Part shown: piece by piece, positions 16,194 to 25,135 of the stretch
Layout of the letters: every line of letters starts with the position of its first letter
How positions within the stretch are numbered: the stretch's first letter is position 1
Assembly (NCBI GenBank): GCA_002451555.1
Contig: DKCU01000158.1
Coordinates: forward strand, 1 to 51,081
Length of the DNA: 51,081 nt
Source of the DNA: Candidatus Segatella albertsiae
GTDB taxonomy: Bacteria; Bacteroidota; Bacteroidia; Bacteroidales; Bacteroidaceae
Reading direction: 5' to 3'
Notes under the pieces: generated by a model
Seen by the model: only the letters and a program-made list of their open reading frames with translations
Told to the model about the DNA's origin: nothing
The model's database searches: none
Translations under genes and position numbers: made by a program

Positions 16194-18338
16194 TTATTTC
16201 GAATTGACTTGATTCCACTTTGGAGGAGTCACTCCCAGGAGATTTTTTACGAAGAAATCATAACGCTTGTGCTCTCCATAGAGTTCACCCACCGTATGGT
16301 GCGCACCAGGTATAACCACCAGTTCAAACTCCTTGTTGGCTTTTTCCAACGCATTCACAACCTGCATGGTGGTGGCAGGATCCACATTATCGTCAAGTTC
16401 ACCCACAACCAACATCAAAGGACGCTCCAGCTTATGTGCGTTCTCCACATTACTACATTCTACATAGCTGGAATCGACAGGCCAACCCATCCACTGTTCG
16501 TTCCACCAAATCTTGTCCATGCGATTGTCGTGACATCCACAGGCACTATAGGCTGCCTTATAGAAATCACCATGCAGCAACACCGCCGTAGTACTTTCCT
16601 GACCTCCTGCCGAACAGCCATAGATACCCACATTGTCGGCATCCATGTAAGGATATTTCTTAGCCGCAGCCTTGATCCAAAGCTCACGGTCCGGGAAGCC
16701 AGCGTCCTTGAGATTCTTGTAGCACACCTCCTCAAACTTCTTGCCTCTGTACGAGGTGCCCATGGCATCGAGCTGAACAACGATGAAGCCCAGTTCAGCC
16801 AAAGAGGTCGTGTACCAGTTGTAATTCGTGAAACTCTTAGGGGTATAGGCATCACCAGGTCCTGCGTAAATATATTCGATAACAGGATATTTCTTGTTAG
16901 GGTCAAAGTTGGTTGGACGCTGGATGATACCCCACATATCGGTCTTGCCGTCACGTCCTTTCGCCACGAATACCTCAGGAGTTTGCCATCCATGCTTCTT
17001 CAAGATGGAGATATCGGCAGTCTCCAAAGTCTTGACCAACTTACCGTTTTCAGCATCTCGAACTACCGTAACTGGAGCTTTGTCAACCATGGAATAGGTA
17101 TCCACAAGATAACGGAAATCGCCTGTATATTGTACACTATGATTGCCTTCTTCTGGGGTAAGAGCCACTAAGTTCTTGCCATCCATACCTATTTTATAAT
17201 AATGAACCAAATAAGGGTCCTCGCCCTTGTTCATTCCACTGGCAGAGAAATAGATACAGCCATTCTTCTCATCCACACGCTGGACTCCTCTTACAAACCA
17301 ATCACCCTTGGTCACTTGCCGAATCACCTTGCCCTTCTGTACATCGTAGAGATAGAGATGGTTCCAATTGTCACGCTCACTCGCCCAAAGCAATTGCTTT
17401 CCATCATTGACAAACTGTCTCCAAATACGTGAGTAATTCACGAATTTATCAGAACGTTCCTCCACAACAGTACGCAACTTTCCTGTCTCGGCGTTCATCG
17501 CCAAGAGCTGATAAAGATGATGCCCACGCTGATTGTATTCCATGGTTACCTCCTTGCCATCAGGTCTCCACTGCATCCCTTCCAAGTCAAACTGGTTTTC
17601 CAAGGCATGTGGGTCAGCCTCTACCTTCTTGCCAGTCTCCGTATCGATAATGACAGGCAAATGCTGTGGGAGCGCATCCCCAGGCTTGGCATATTCCTGT
17701 TTATGGAGGATAGGTTGCAGTTGGTCGGCAGGCGAAGACTCCACATAATAAACATATCGCTTAGGAACAGGGATGCGCTTGCAAACAAATATTTTCTTTC
17801 CATCGGGACTCCACTGGATGCGATTGCTATAGTAGCAACCTATTGTACCATCCTGCGTCAATATTTTCTTTTCGGTGTAAGGCTTTCCCACCTCATGCAA
17901 CACCACATTATAGCCTTCGATGTAAGCTTCTTGCTTGCCATCGGGCGAGACAACTGGATAAGCTTTATCCTCCTCGTCCACCTCCATCCAATGACGCTCA
18001 TGGCGACGCCCAAACTGAGGCTTGTAACCAGGGCCAGGTTTGATACCGAGCGCATCTTCCATCGCTTTGCGAGAGTCATATGTACGAATATCATCCTTAT
18101 CTACATCATAGACGACATATTTCATGCCTTGTGGAGTGGAAGTCTGATAATGGAGTACATGGCTGTCTTTGCTCCATGCCACCGACCTGGCCCAATGATA
18201 CACCGAGTCAACAGCAAACTGACGGCGCACAGCGTATGCACGATTGTAATCATCGAGGGTTCCCTGTGCCAATGCAGAAGACGTGGGAGCTACAGAAACA
18301 GCTCCCAAGAACAAGGAGAAAAGTAAAGAATGTTTCAT
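16194..18338 (-). CDS. Secreted S9 family prolyl peptidase (DPP IV type)
   Basis: A 714-residue exported serine peptidase. A signal peptide (MKHSLLFSLFLGAVSVAPTSSALAQ, start at 18338) is followed by the DPP IV N-terminal beta-propeller (about 60-480) and an alpha/beta hydrolase domain with the triad: Ser in GIYGCSAGGQ (near residue 577), Asp in VGELDDNVDP and His in PGAHH. The family cleaves after proline, typically removing Xaa-Pro dipeptides or longer prolyl peptides. The nucleophile motif GCSAGG differs from the GWSYGG of classical DPP IV, so substrate specificity may differ. It is transcribed first in a two-gene unit with the sensor, tying peptide release to sensing. A minus-strand TTACTTTG at 18379-18386 is its likely -7 box; no shared operator precedes it. 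Confidence 0.9.
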   Translation of the reverse strand: MKHSLLFSLFLGAVSVAPTSSALAQGTLDDYNRAYAVRRQFAVDSVYHWARSVAWSKDSHVLHYQTSTPQGMKYVVYDVDKDDIRTYDSRKAMEDALGIKPGPGYKPQFGRRHERHWMEVDEEDKAYPVVSPDGKQEAYIEGYNVVLHEVGKPYTEKKILTQDGTIGCYYSNRIQWSPDGKKIFVCKRIPVPKRYVYYVESSPADQLQPILHKQEYAKPGDALPQHLPVIIDTETGKKVEADPHALENQFDLEGMQWRPDGKEVTMEYNQRGHHLYQLLAMNAETGKLRTVVEERSDKFVNYSRIWRQFVNDGKQLLWASERDNWNHLYLYDVQKGKVIRQVTKGDWFVRGVQRVDEKNGCIYFSASGMNKGEDPYLVHYYKIGMDGKNLVALTPEEGNHSVQYTGDFRYLVDTYSMVDKAPVTVVRDAENGKLVKTLETADISILKKHGWQTPEVFVAKGRDGKTDMWGIIQRPTNFDPNKKYPVIEYIYAGPGDAYTPKSFTNYNWYTTSLAELGFIVVQLDAMGTSYRGKKFEEVCYKNLKDAGFPDRELWIKAAAKKYPYMDADNVGIYGCSAGGQESTTAVLLHGDFYKAAYSACGCHDNRMDKIWWNEQWMGWPVDSSYVECSNVENAHKLERPLMLVVGELDDNVDPATTMQVVNALEKANKEFELVVIPGAHHTVGELYGEHKRYDFFVKNLLGVTPPKWNQVNSK

Positions 18339-18429
18339 ATTTATCTTGTTATTTTGTTTATTATCACAAATTCGGGTACAAAGTAACACAAAAAAATGGA
18401 GATAGCATAAGAAATTCATCTAAAATGAT

Positions 18430-18473
18430 AAAAAAAACGTCCAGAAAAGGCAGGCGCTCCCACCCTTCTGGAC
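18430..18473 (-). terminator. Rho-independent terminator after the GH146-like gene
   Basis: GTCCAGAA (18439-18446) pairs with TTCTGGAC (18466-18473), and on the minus strand the hairpin is followed by eight T. It separates the GH146-like gene from the S9-sensor unit, showing these are different transcripts. Confidence 0.85.
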
Positions 18474-18536
18474 ATTCCAATGATATTAAGAGAGATTTTT
18501 AATTAGAAATATCAACTTCACCGACAAGAGGAAACC

Positions 18537-21509
18537 TTACTTGATGACCTTCTTGAGCTTTTCCACAGCAGTATTGATCATATCCTGAGTTCCACTGCCG
18601 TCGGACACATATTTCTGCACCATTCTGCCATAGTTGACAGCCTCCTTCAATTCCTTGCTGGAAGAAGCAACAGGCCAACCTGCCTTACGAAGCAACTCCG
18701 ATAGTTGTTGCAAGTCTTCCATTTCAGCCAAGTTACCTGGACGCATGGTATTGATGGCTCTGTTCAGAATGGCAGTGGAGCCTTCCAGTTCGTCTTGGGT
18801 AATCTTCTTTTTACCCTTCGACAACAGCTGTTGGGCGTTTTCCATCGCTTGCAACATACGCTCATATCCATGAGGAGCCCACGGAGCATATTCCGGCACT
18901 TTCACACGAAGAGTTTGCCATGCCTCCTGATCAGCCTTACGTTGCTTGGCAAGAGACAACACTGACTGCAATGGAGCTAAATCCACGGCCATTTTTTTCT
19001 TACCCTTCGAGGAGATAGCGTCAGTCATATCTATGCGGTAATAATGCGTACTATTCTGGTTGCGATAGTAATCCGGCTCAAACACCTTACCGCCCACATT
19101 TAGTGTAAGCAAGTTGGCATTGGCACCGGAAGTCGTACCTTTTGGCATTTCTGCCACAACCTCGCTAAGATGTGAATCCAACCGTAGCGTCGCCTGACTC
19201 CAAGTTTCCGCACCTGTACCAGTCATCGCCAAAGGACCATACATCAATGTGCCCACCCAAGAACTTTTCAGAGGAGTTCCATCCAGACTAGCCACGTCGC
19301 TTGAAAGTTTGTCAGCGCCATATTCTATATGTTTGGTGAAAGGCATATCTATCTCAATGATGTCTCCCTGCTTCCAGTGCTTTTGCTCCAAGGATAGATA
19401 ACTGCTCAGTGTGGCATGCACCTCTACCGGCTTGCCATTCACCTTGACGGAAAAACCTTGGGTTGCCCAATAAGGCACGCGTAGTTTCAAGGTGAAATCG
19501 CCTTCGCCATCCTTGATTTTGATGACAGAATGCTGTGCAGGCCAAAGGCAATCTTGCTGAATAGTGACTCCTTTCTCCTTCCAATGCAGAGTTGTCGGCA
19601 TATAGAGTCCTACCCAAAGCGTATGGTCGTTGGCAAAATAAGCTGCCTGCTGATACTTGGTATGGTTCTCTGAACCTGTACCTCCACAGCAAGTGCTCTG
19701 AGGAGTATCGTTGCCGAAAGGCTTGGTGGCGTTCAGTCCGACTGCATACTGGTAAGTCGTCTCATACTTGTCAGGATTAAGCGAACCGACGATTTGATTG
19801 TACAAGGTACGCTCGTAATAATCCATATAACTAGCTTTGTCAGGATTGTAGCAATTCAAGTCCTTGGTCAACTTCAAGAGATTGTAAGCACAACAAGTCT
19901 CGTTGATGTCAGGATTGGCGACCGTTTGGTTACCCTGCACACCATTGGTAGCCATGCTCAATATCTGCGAGTAAGGCTGACGGAACATCTCTCCATTGCC
20001 CACACCTCCAGGCGCATACCTATATCTACCCTGTATCAATTCCCAGAAATTTTCCGCCAGGTTATAGTAATAAGGCTTGTGGTTAGACTTATAGCTGCGC
20101 AAAGCACCAATAATCATCGGGATATGCTGGTTGGCATGACGGGTGCGGATGTCATCCACGTTCTTGCTCAATGGGTCGAAGAACTTAGGAGCATCGAAGC
20201 AGTTGGCAGCCTCGATGAGTTTGGCTTTTTCCTCAGGATTGGAAACCATCTCAGAGAGTCTGGCGAGCGATTCGCTCATACCGCCTACCTCTCCTGCGAT
20301 GTACATATCCCACATCTCATATCGGTTGCCAGGCACGGCACGTCTCTCCTGCTGCGTACCATCCGCCTTCACATAAGTGCGATAGTGCATACGATTCCAG
20401 ACCCACAGTCCCATATCCTTAGCTATCAAGAGAGCCTTGTCGCAAATGGCCTTGTCATCAAAATAGGTGGCGATGTCGATAAGACCAGCCAACTGTTTGT
20501 GGACACTATAATAAGGTGCCCATACCCAATCTGAGTTATTATAGGCACGATACATCTCGATGAGGGCGCAATGTTGGGCAGGGATGGCATTCAGATAGCC
20601 ATATCCATATTGCTCAGGGTGTTTTTTGTATTCATCGAAGGCAGCCCATGTGCCCTTCATCTCCCGAAGTTCAGTCTCAGGAGCGAAGTCACGTGCCTCC
20701 CAGTTGCGCTTCAACACCTTATTATATATAAAGGTACGTTCCTGGCACTCTCTCAGTTCATTCACCATTCGTATGATGTTTTTGCGAAGAATCGCTTTCT
20801 GAGCGGGGTCAGTGGCTACAGCGTATGCCTGTGCTATCGCTGACATATAATGTCCCGAGCCATGTCCCTTGAGTTTGGTATCGGGAGAATCCCAACCATC
20901 GCTCTTGGTATAGCCTTCCGTACTCAATCCATAAGTGTCACGGTAATTGTAGAGTTGTTGGGTGACATCCCACGAGCAGATTTCACGGATAGCCTCATCA
21001 CGGTTATGGGTGAGTCGATTATCGCCATTGACAGTAACATCCGAAAGCGAGAATGTATGTGCTTTCTCCTGTGAAGGAGTCACATACGAAGCATCCACAA
21101 CCTTCACCTGTGCCAAAATAGGAAAGCCATTGTCGGTAGTTTCATCACCAATGACATAACCTGCCACGGTGTATTCCGTGCCGACAGGATGATTTTGGAG
21201 ATTTGCCTCACTTTGCTCATCAGCCAAAGCAGAGTTACTCCATCTCACCTGTCTGAACTCAGCATATCCGTCAGAGTAAGTTACCCAAATCAGAAAAGGA
21301 AGTCGTGGAGCCGTGCCCTGTGGACAATCCACCTTGACAGCGGTTACCTCCTTGATGACGCGAGGCTTGGAAATTTTATTTTTATGCACATGAGCATTAT
21401 CGGGAACAATGCATGGAACAACAACCATTCCAGCACTAACCCCAGAAGGCACAACAGCAAGCAAAGTGCTGCAAAATGCCCAAGTTAAGAATGTTGTCTG
21501 TTTAGTCAT
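18537..21509 (-). CDS. Beta-L-arabinofuranosidase, GH146-like (DUF1680 superfamily)
   Basis: A 990-residue exported enzyme of the GH127/GH146 superfamily, which removes beta-L-arabinofuranose. Signal peptide, then an Ig-like domain of bacterial Big_4 type (about 45-140), then the (alpha/alpha)6 barrel from about 160 (GWDSPDTKLKGHGSGHYMSA is GH146-like). Active-site candidates are Glu507 in GNGEMF as acid/base, and the zinc cluster Glu537/Cys539 in NETCCAYNLLKL with Cys607/Cys608 in STCCGGTGSENH, one of which is the nucleophilic cysteine. A beta-sandwich follows, then a C-terminal helical tail rich in lysine. It is a single-gene transcript with its own operator (21593-21616) and terminator. 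The GH146 versus GH127 choice is made by motif only. Confidence 0.88.
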   Translation of the reverse strand: MTKQTTFLTWAFCSTLLAVVPSGVSAGMVVVPCIVPDNAHVHKNKISKPRVIKEVTAVKVDCPQGTAPRLPFLIWVTYSDGYAEFRQVRWSNSALADEQSEANLQNHPVGTEYTVAGYVIGDETTDNGFPILAQVKVVDASYVTPSQEKAHTFSLSDVTVNGDNRLTHNRDEAIREICSWDVTQQLYNYRDTYGLSTEGYTKSDGWDSPDTKLKGHGSGHYMSAIAQAYAVATDPAQKAILRKNIIRMVNELRECQERTFIYNKVLKRNWEARDFAPETELREMKGTWAAFDEYKKHPEQYGYGYLNAIPAQHCALIEMYRAYNNSDWVWAPYYSVHKQLAGLIDIATYFDDKAICDKALLIAKDMGLWVWNRMHYRTYVKADGTQQERRAVPGNRYEMWDMYIAGEVGGMSESLARLSEMVSNPEEKAKLIEAANCFDAPKFFDPLSKNVDDIRTRHANQHIPMIIGALRSYKSNHKPYYYNLAENFWELIQGRYRYAPGGVGNGEMFRQPYSQILSMATNGVQGNQTVANPDINETCCAYNLLKLTKDLNCYNPDKASYMDYYERTLYNQIVGSLNPDKYETTYQYAVGLNATKPFGNDTPQSTCCGGTGSENHTKYQQAAYFANDHTLWVGLYMPTTLHWKEKGVTIQQDCLWPAQHSVIKIKDGEGDFTLKLRVPYWATQGFSVKVNGKPVEVHATLSSYLSLEQKHWKQGDIIEIDMPFTKHIEYGADKLSSDVASLDGTPLKSSWVGTLMYGPLAMTGTGAETWSQATLRLDSHLSEVVAEMPKGTTSGANANLLTLNVGGKVFEPDYYRNQNSTHYYRIDMTDAISSKGKKKMAVDLAPLQSVLSLAKQRKADQEAWQTLRVKVPEYAPWAPHGYERMLQAMENAQQLLSKGKKKITQDELEGSTAILNRAINTMRPGNLAEMEDLQQLSELLRKAGWPVASSSKELKEAVNYGRMVQKYVSDGSGTQDMINTAVEKLKKVIK

Positions 21510-21537
21510 AATTAAAAGTAATATTTATTTTCTGCTG

Positions 21538-21545
21538 CAAAGTAA
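21538..21545 (-). promoter_or_regulatory. -7 element of the GH146-like gene
   Basis: Minus-strand TTACTTTG, about 29 bp before the start codon. No TTTG is found 19-20 bp upstream, so the promoter probably needs an activator. The operator centre is 63 bp away. Confidence 0.6.
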
Positions 21546-21592
21546 CAATAAAAAAGGAAAAAAAGCCATAAGAATGTTCTTTTTTATGTCAC

Positions 21593-21616
21593 AAAATCGT
21601 ACAATCAGACGATATT
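21593..21616 (-). promoter_or_regulatory. Shared operator, site B (GH146-like gene)
   Basis: AAAATCGT, an 8-bp spacer, then ACGATATT. The same 24-bp arrangement occurs at 29807-29830 and 34381-34404. The centre (21604.5) is 63 bp from the centre of the -7 box at 21538-21545. Confidence 0.75.
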
Positions 21617-21685
21617 ACTCTTATATTTATACCTTTCTTGCTTTGCACAATCAGAAAGATTTACCTCAAATCGAAAATACCCAAA

Positions 21686-21715
21686 GAAGGATGTGCCAAC
21701 AAAGACACATCCTTC
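21686..21715 (-). terminator. Terminator after the SusC-SusD-lipoprotein unit
   Basis: GAAGGATGTG (21686-21695) pairs with CACATCCTTC (21706-21715) around a 10-base loop, 38 bp beyond the lipoprotein stop on the minus strand. The T-run is short. Confidence 0.65.
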
Positions 21716-21753
21716 CCATAAAAGTACACTATTATGCCTTACGCATAAGAATA

Positions 21754-23091
21754 TCATTCTCCATAAACATAGAACTCTGCAAGAGAAGCTGCACCATCTC
21801 GATGACTTGAAGTGACAGAGAGCTTGATATAACGAGCTTTTGTAGATGATACTTCAAATAGTTGTTCTTCAACAATTCGCTGCAATTGGTAAGAACTCAC
21901 CTCTGTCCATTTAGCATTATCTGTACTTACAGAAATCTTAACATCTTTTGTATCAGCATAATATGTATTTTGACGCTGGTAGAAGCTTACATGATCTATA
22001 GTGTGTACACTCTTCATATCAATTGTAATCTCATAAGGTAGTGCATGACTTCCACCACTCCACTGAGAATGCCAATAAGTAGAAAGGTTGCCATCCAACA
22101 TACAAGACACTACGCCGTTGCCAGAGCCCTCTCCTGTAGGTTCTTCCGTATTAGCCATAACTTTCCAAGAACTTCTGTCAAGACGATTACCCATGACACG
22201 TACCACCAATGGAACAACCTTGCTTGAAGAGGTTTCAAAACGAGAAACCTGACTCAGAGCAACAGGAAGAACATAATCTCCAGCAGGCAATGACGAAGCC
22301 TTTATCTTCACATCTACCTGAGCTTGATCCTTACCTTTCTCCAACTTCACGCTATTAGGAAGCTCATAATATGATTTTGGCAAAAGAGTAAATTCCGTGG
22401 AATGCAGTTGATTATATGTTGCCACATAGCTTTCATCAACACTCAAGCCACAATCCACATCCCACTTATTGCTTACATCCAAGCCAATACTCAAAGTCTG
22501 GGTATAGTCAGCAGCCTTTGCTTTCTCGATAATTTGAACAGAAGGAGTCTCAGACACAAAACCTATCTTCGGAGAAACTACCGCATCTACAATAATGAGA
22601 TATTCATTGGAATTAGCATTGACGGAATCTGACTTACTCTCAAATTTCAAAGGCAAGACCCATGTAGCAGCTTGTTCTGTAGCCATTACTGTTTCGATGG
22701 CATGAGGATCAAGAATCACTTGACAGGTTTTATACCGATCAGAAGAAGCATAATCAAGTGTCGTATTGGTAATGTGATAGCAATCGGATGACAATGTCTT
22801 GTAATTGACTCCCTCCAGTTCACTGTATTGAGTCCGAAGTTCTTCATCGGTAAGCGTACGGACATCCACATGAGCTGTCAATGAAGGATCACTTCCAACC
22901 TTCATGACAGATATATTGGTCGTGTCAGCATCACCTGTATCATACAGAGTTTTGTTATGCTTTCCGCTATCCTTCACCACCATCACCTTGTGATATTGTC
23001 CTGGCACCAAGTTTTGAAGTTCATACTGAGACTCATCACAGCTTGTCAATGCTAATAGTGCAACTGTAATATATAAAAAATATTTTTTCAT
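21754..23091 (-). CDS. Surface lipoprotein with DUF1735 and discoidin (F5/8 C) domains
   Basis: A 445-residue lipoprotein: the signal peptide ends in the lipobox LTSC (Cys19). The N-terminal part contains DUF1735-type (BT_3987-like N-terminal) domains, around residues 30-170 and 180-300, with the typical LxxGxY and 'LPAGDYVLPVALSQ' strands. The C-terminal 140 residues form a discoidin/F5-8C fold (SSWKVMANTEEP, 'ITIDMKSVHTIDHVSFYQR', 'ARYIKLSVTSS'). In Sus-type loci proteins at this position (after SusD) act as surface glycan-binding proteins, the SusE/F role. It follows SusD by 33 bp and ends the core operon. Confidence 0.88.
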   Translation of the reverse strand: MKKYFLYITVALLALTSCDESQYELQNLVPGQYHKVMVVKDSGKHNKTLYDTGDADTTNISVMKVGSDPSLTAHVDVRTLTDEELRTQYSELEGVNYKTLSSDCYHITNTTLDYASSDRYKTCQVILDPHAIETVMATEQAATWVLPLKFESKSDSVNANSNEYLIIVDAVVSPKIGFVSETPSVQIIEKAKAADYTQTLSIGLDVSNKWDVDCGLSVDESYVATYNQLHSTEFTLLPKSYYELPNSVKLEKGKDQAQVDVKIKASSLPAGDYVLPVALSQVSRFETSSSKVVPLVVRVMGNRLDRSSWKVMANTEEPTGEGSGNGVVSCMLDGNLSTYWHSQWSGGSHALPYEITIDMKSVHTIDHVSFYQRQNTYYADTKDVKISVSTDNAKWTEVSSYQLQRIVEEQLFEVSSTKARYIKLSVTSSHRDGAASLAEFYVYGE

Positions 23092-23124
23092 AATAATCTT
23101 ATCTTTATCAAGTTTGACAAATGA

Positions 23125-25113
23125 TTAATAACCAGGAGCCTGTACCAACTGAGGATCACTATACAACTCCGTAGATTGGATAGGCAGCAAATACTGACGA
23201 TCGTTCCACAGAAATGGTTGGTCAACTTTGGTAGGTGTATTAAACTCTTCGAAGGAAGGATTAAGAGGCAAGCCATTAAGCCCATATCGCACACCTGCTT
23301 TCAGAACTTGAGGGGCAATACACCAACGGCGAATGTCATAATAACGATGACCTTCGAAATATAGTTCCACAAATCTCTCGTTACGCACCCAGTCGGTCAA
23401 AGACATCTTATCATTGATATCAGATGTCTTCAAGCCAGGAACCCCTGCACGATCACGAATTATATTCAAGTTATCCAAAGCCTCCTTAGTCTGTCCCAAA
23501 GCTGCATAACACTCAGCAAGATTCAAATAAAGCTCAGCCATACGAATCAATGGACGGCGAGTAGCTGACCACTGCCAGTTGCCATCAGACTTAAACTTGA
23601 TGTTTGGGTCGATGAACTTACGTGTGAGATATCCTGTACCAGCTATATTACGTGCATTCTCGGAACTATAACCATTGGTATGACTATTCTTGAAATTCAA
23701 CCACATAGGTTCTCCATTGGATATTTTCTGCTGATACTGGCATCCATCAAAGGCAATCCAAGCATAAAAACGTGCCTCACGATTACCATGCAACTTGATA
23801 ATGTCATTTTTTACATCCTCTGTATCCATAGTACCATTAGCTAAGGCAGGACTCGTCGTACCAGGATAGAAGCGTTTGTACCATTCGCTCTTGTTAGGGA
23901 AATTGGAATCATACTCTGGTAATTTGCCATTTTCGGTATAGAAATGAGCCACTGCATTGGAGGTCGGAGCATGTGATGCATATCCACCATAATGCCAAGA
24001 ACCATCACTCTTTTTTAAAAGACGCACAGGCAACGTATACCAGGCATAAGCACCTCCATTGTTTTCATCATCCGCAATTCTCATACCCCAGATGATTTCC
24101 TTATTGCCGTCACCTTCAGTAGTATTAGTAAGATACTGGAACATACGCACTCTCTCCTTGAAGAGTTTGTTCTCTTCGGTATCACTCTCCTTTCCTGGTA
24201 CAAATGGCAAACCTATCTCATCACGTTCTGCTTTTTTATTGGCTGTTTCGAGATCAAATAATTTATGACCTGCTGCCTTTGCAGCCGCAAGAGCCTCTTG
24301 GCAAGCTGTCAAAGCACGCTGCCACTTCGCTGGATCATACTTGTTGCTGACCAACTCTTTGCCATAACCTTCTGTCTCAACAGTATTTTGCCAGCCAGAC
24401 TTAAAGAAAGAGCCATTCCAAAGTGGACTTGCAGCGTAAAGTAAGACTCTTGCCTTCAAGCTTTTGGCTATGACCGATGTAGCACGCCCCAACTCATCCG
24501 TAGGCCTAGTCGCAGGTAAGTCCTTTGACGCTTCATCTAACAAATTTACTATATAGTTCACGCAATAGTCGAAATGAGAACGTCCAGGAATCTGGGTATT
24601 TGTTATATTAGGATCTACCAAACTGCTCACGATAGGACAAGGACCATAGGCAGCCAACACGCGGAAATGGTAATAAGCATCCAAGAACTTGGCTTCTGCA
24701 CGATACTCCACCTTATCTTCTTCGGTAACACCTGTAGGATGAAGTTCACCCAATAAGTTCTCGAAACGATGTAGTTGACCAAGTTGGTTGTAGCTGGCAT
24801 TCCAGATACTCGCATCAACTGTGGATGCAGAAACCGTACCCCATGCGAGTTGCTGTGGGCTGTATCCCCACATAAGAGGCTGTACGATTTCATCTGCACT
24901 CTGCTCGTACTGTAAGACAGCAAATGGTGTGGAACGTGGCACATAGCCATAGCATGAATACAGAAAGCCCAGAGTGGCACTCTCGTCCTTCATTGTATCG
25001 TCAAAGTCAGCTTGTGCTGGTGGTATCACATCCAGATAGTTGCAAGATGTAAGCAAATTTACAGGCATGACAAGCATCCATACCGCTTTTATGATGTTAT
25101 TCTTTAGTTTCAT
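23125..25113 (-). CDS. SusD-like glycan-binding lipoprotein (RagB/SusD)
   Basis: An outer-membrane lipoprotein of 662 residues that forms the lid on the SusC transporter and binds the ligand at the cell surface. The signal peptide carries lipobox LTSC followed by NYLDVIPP, the standard SusD N-terminus. The TPR-rich core and the C-terminal RagB/SusD signature are clear: RMAELYLNLAECYAALGQTKEAL, LNIIRDRAGVPGL, RNERFVELYFEGHRYYDIRRW, and the end LPIQSTEL. The ATG at 25113 is preferred over an in-frame GTG at 25122. It starts 22 bp after the SusC stop. At 662 residues it is longer than SusD itself (about 550), with insertions in the ligand-facing half. Confidence 0.96.
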   Translation of the reverse strand: MKLKNNIIKAVWMLVMPVNLLTSCNYLDVIPPAQADFDDTMKDESATLGFLYSCYGYVPRSTPFAVLQYEQSADEIVQPLMWGYSPQQLAWGTVSASTVDASIWNASYNQLGQLHRFENLLGELHPTGVTEEDKVEYRAEAKFLDAYYHFRVLAAYGPCPIVSSLVDPNITNTQIPGRSHFDYCVNYIVNLLDEASKDLPATRPTDELGRATSVIAKSLKARVLLYAASPLWNGSFFKSGWQNTVETEGYGKELVSNKYDPAKWQRALTACQEALAAAKAAGHKLFDLETANKKAERDEIGLPFVPGKESDTEENKLFKERVRMFQYLTNTTEGDGNKEIIWGMRIADDENNGGAYAWYTLPVRLLKKSDGSWHYGGYASHAPTSNAVAHFYTENGKLPEYDSNFPNKSEWYKRFYPGTTSPALANGTMDTEDVKNDIIKLHGNREARFYAWIAFDGCQYQQKISNGEPMWLNFKNSHTNGYSSENARNIAGTGYLTRKFIDPNIKFKSDGNWQWSATRRPLIRMAELYLNLAECYAALGQTKEALDNLNIIRDRAGVPGLKTSDINDKMSLTDWVRNERFVELYFEGHRYYDIRRWCIAPQVLKAGVRYGLNGLPLNPSFEEFNTPTKVDQPFLWNDRQYLLPIQSTELYSDPQLVQAPGY

Positions 25114-25135
25114 AGTTGTCACTTTTAAATATGAT

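Noticed and set aside
15879..17171. 430-codon plus-strand frame opposite the sensor and S9 genes
   Set aside because: It spans the junction of two certain genes on the other strand and has no recognisable domain.
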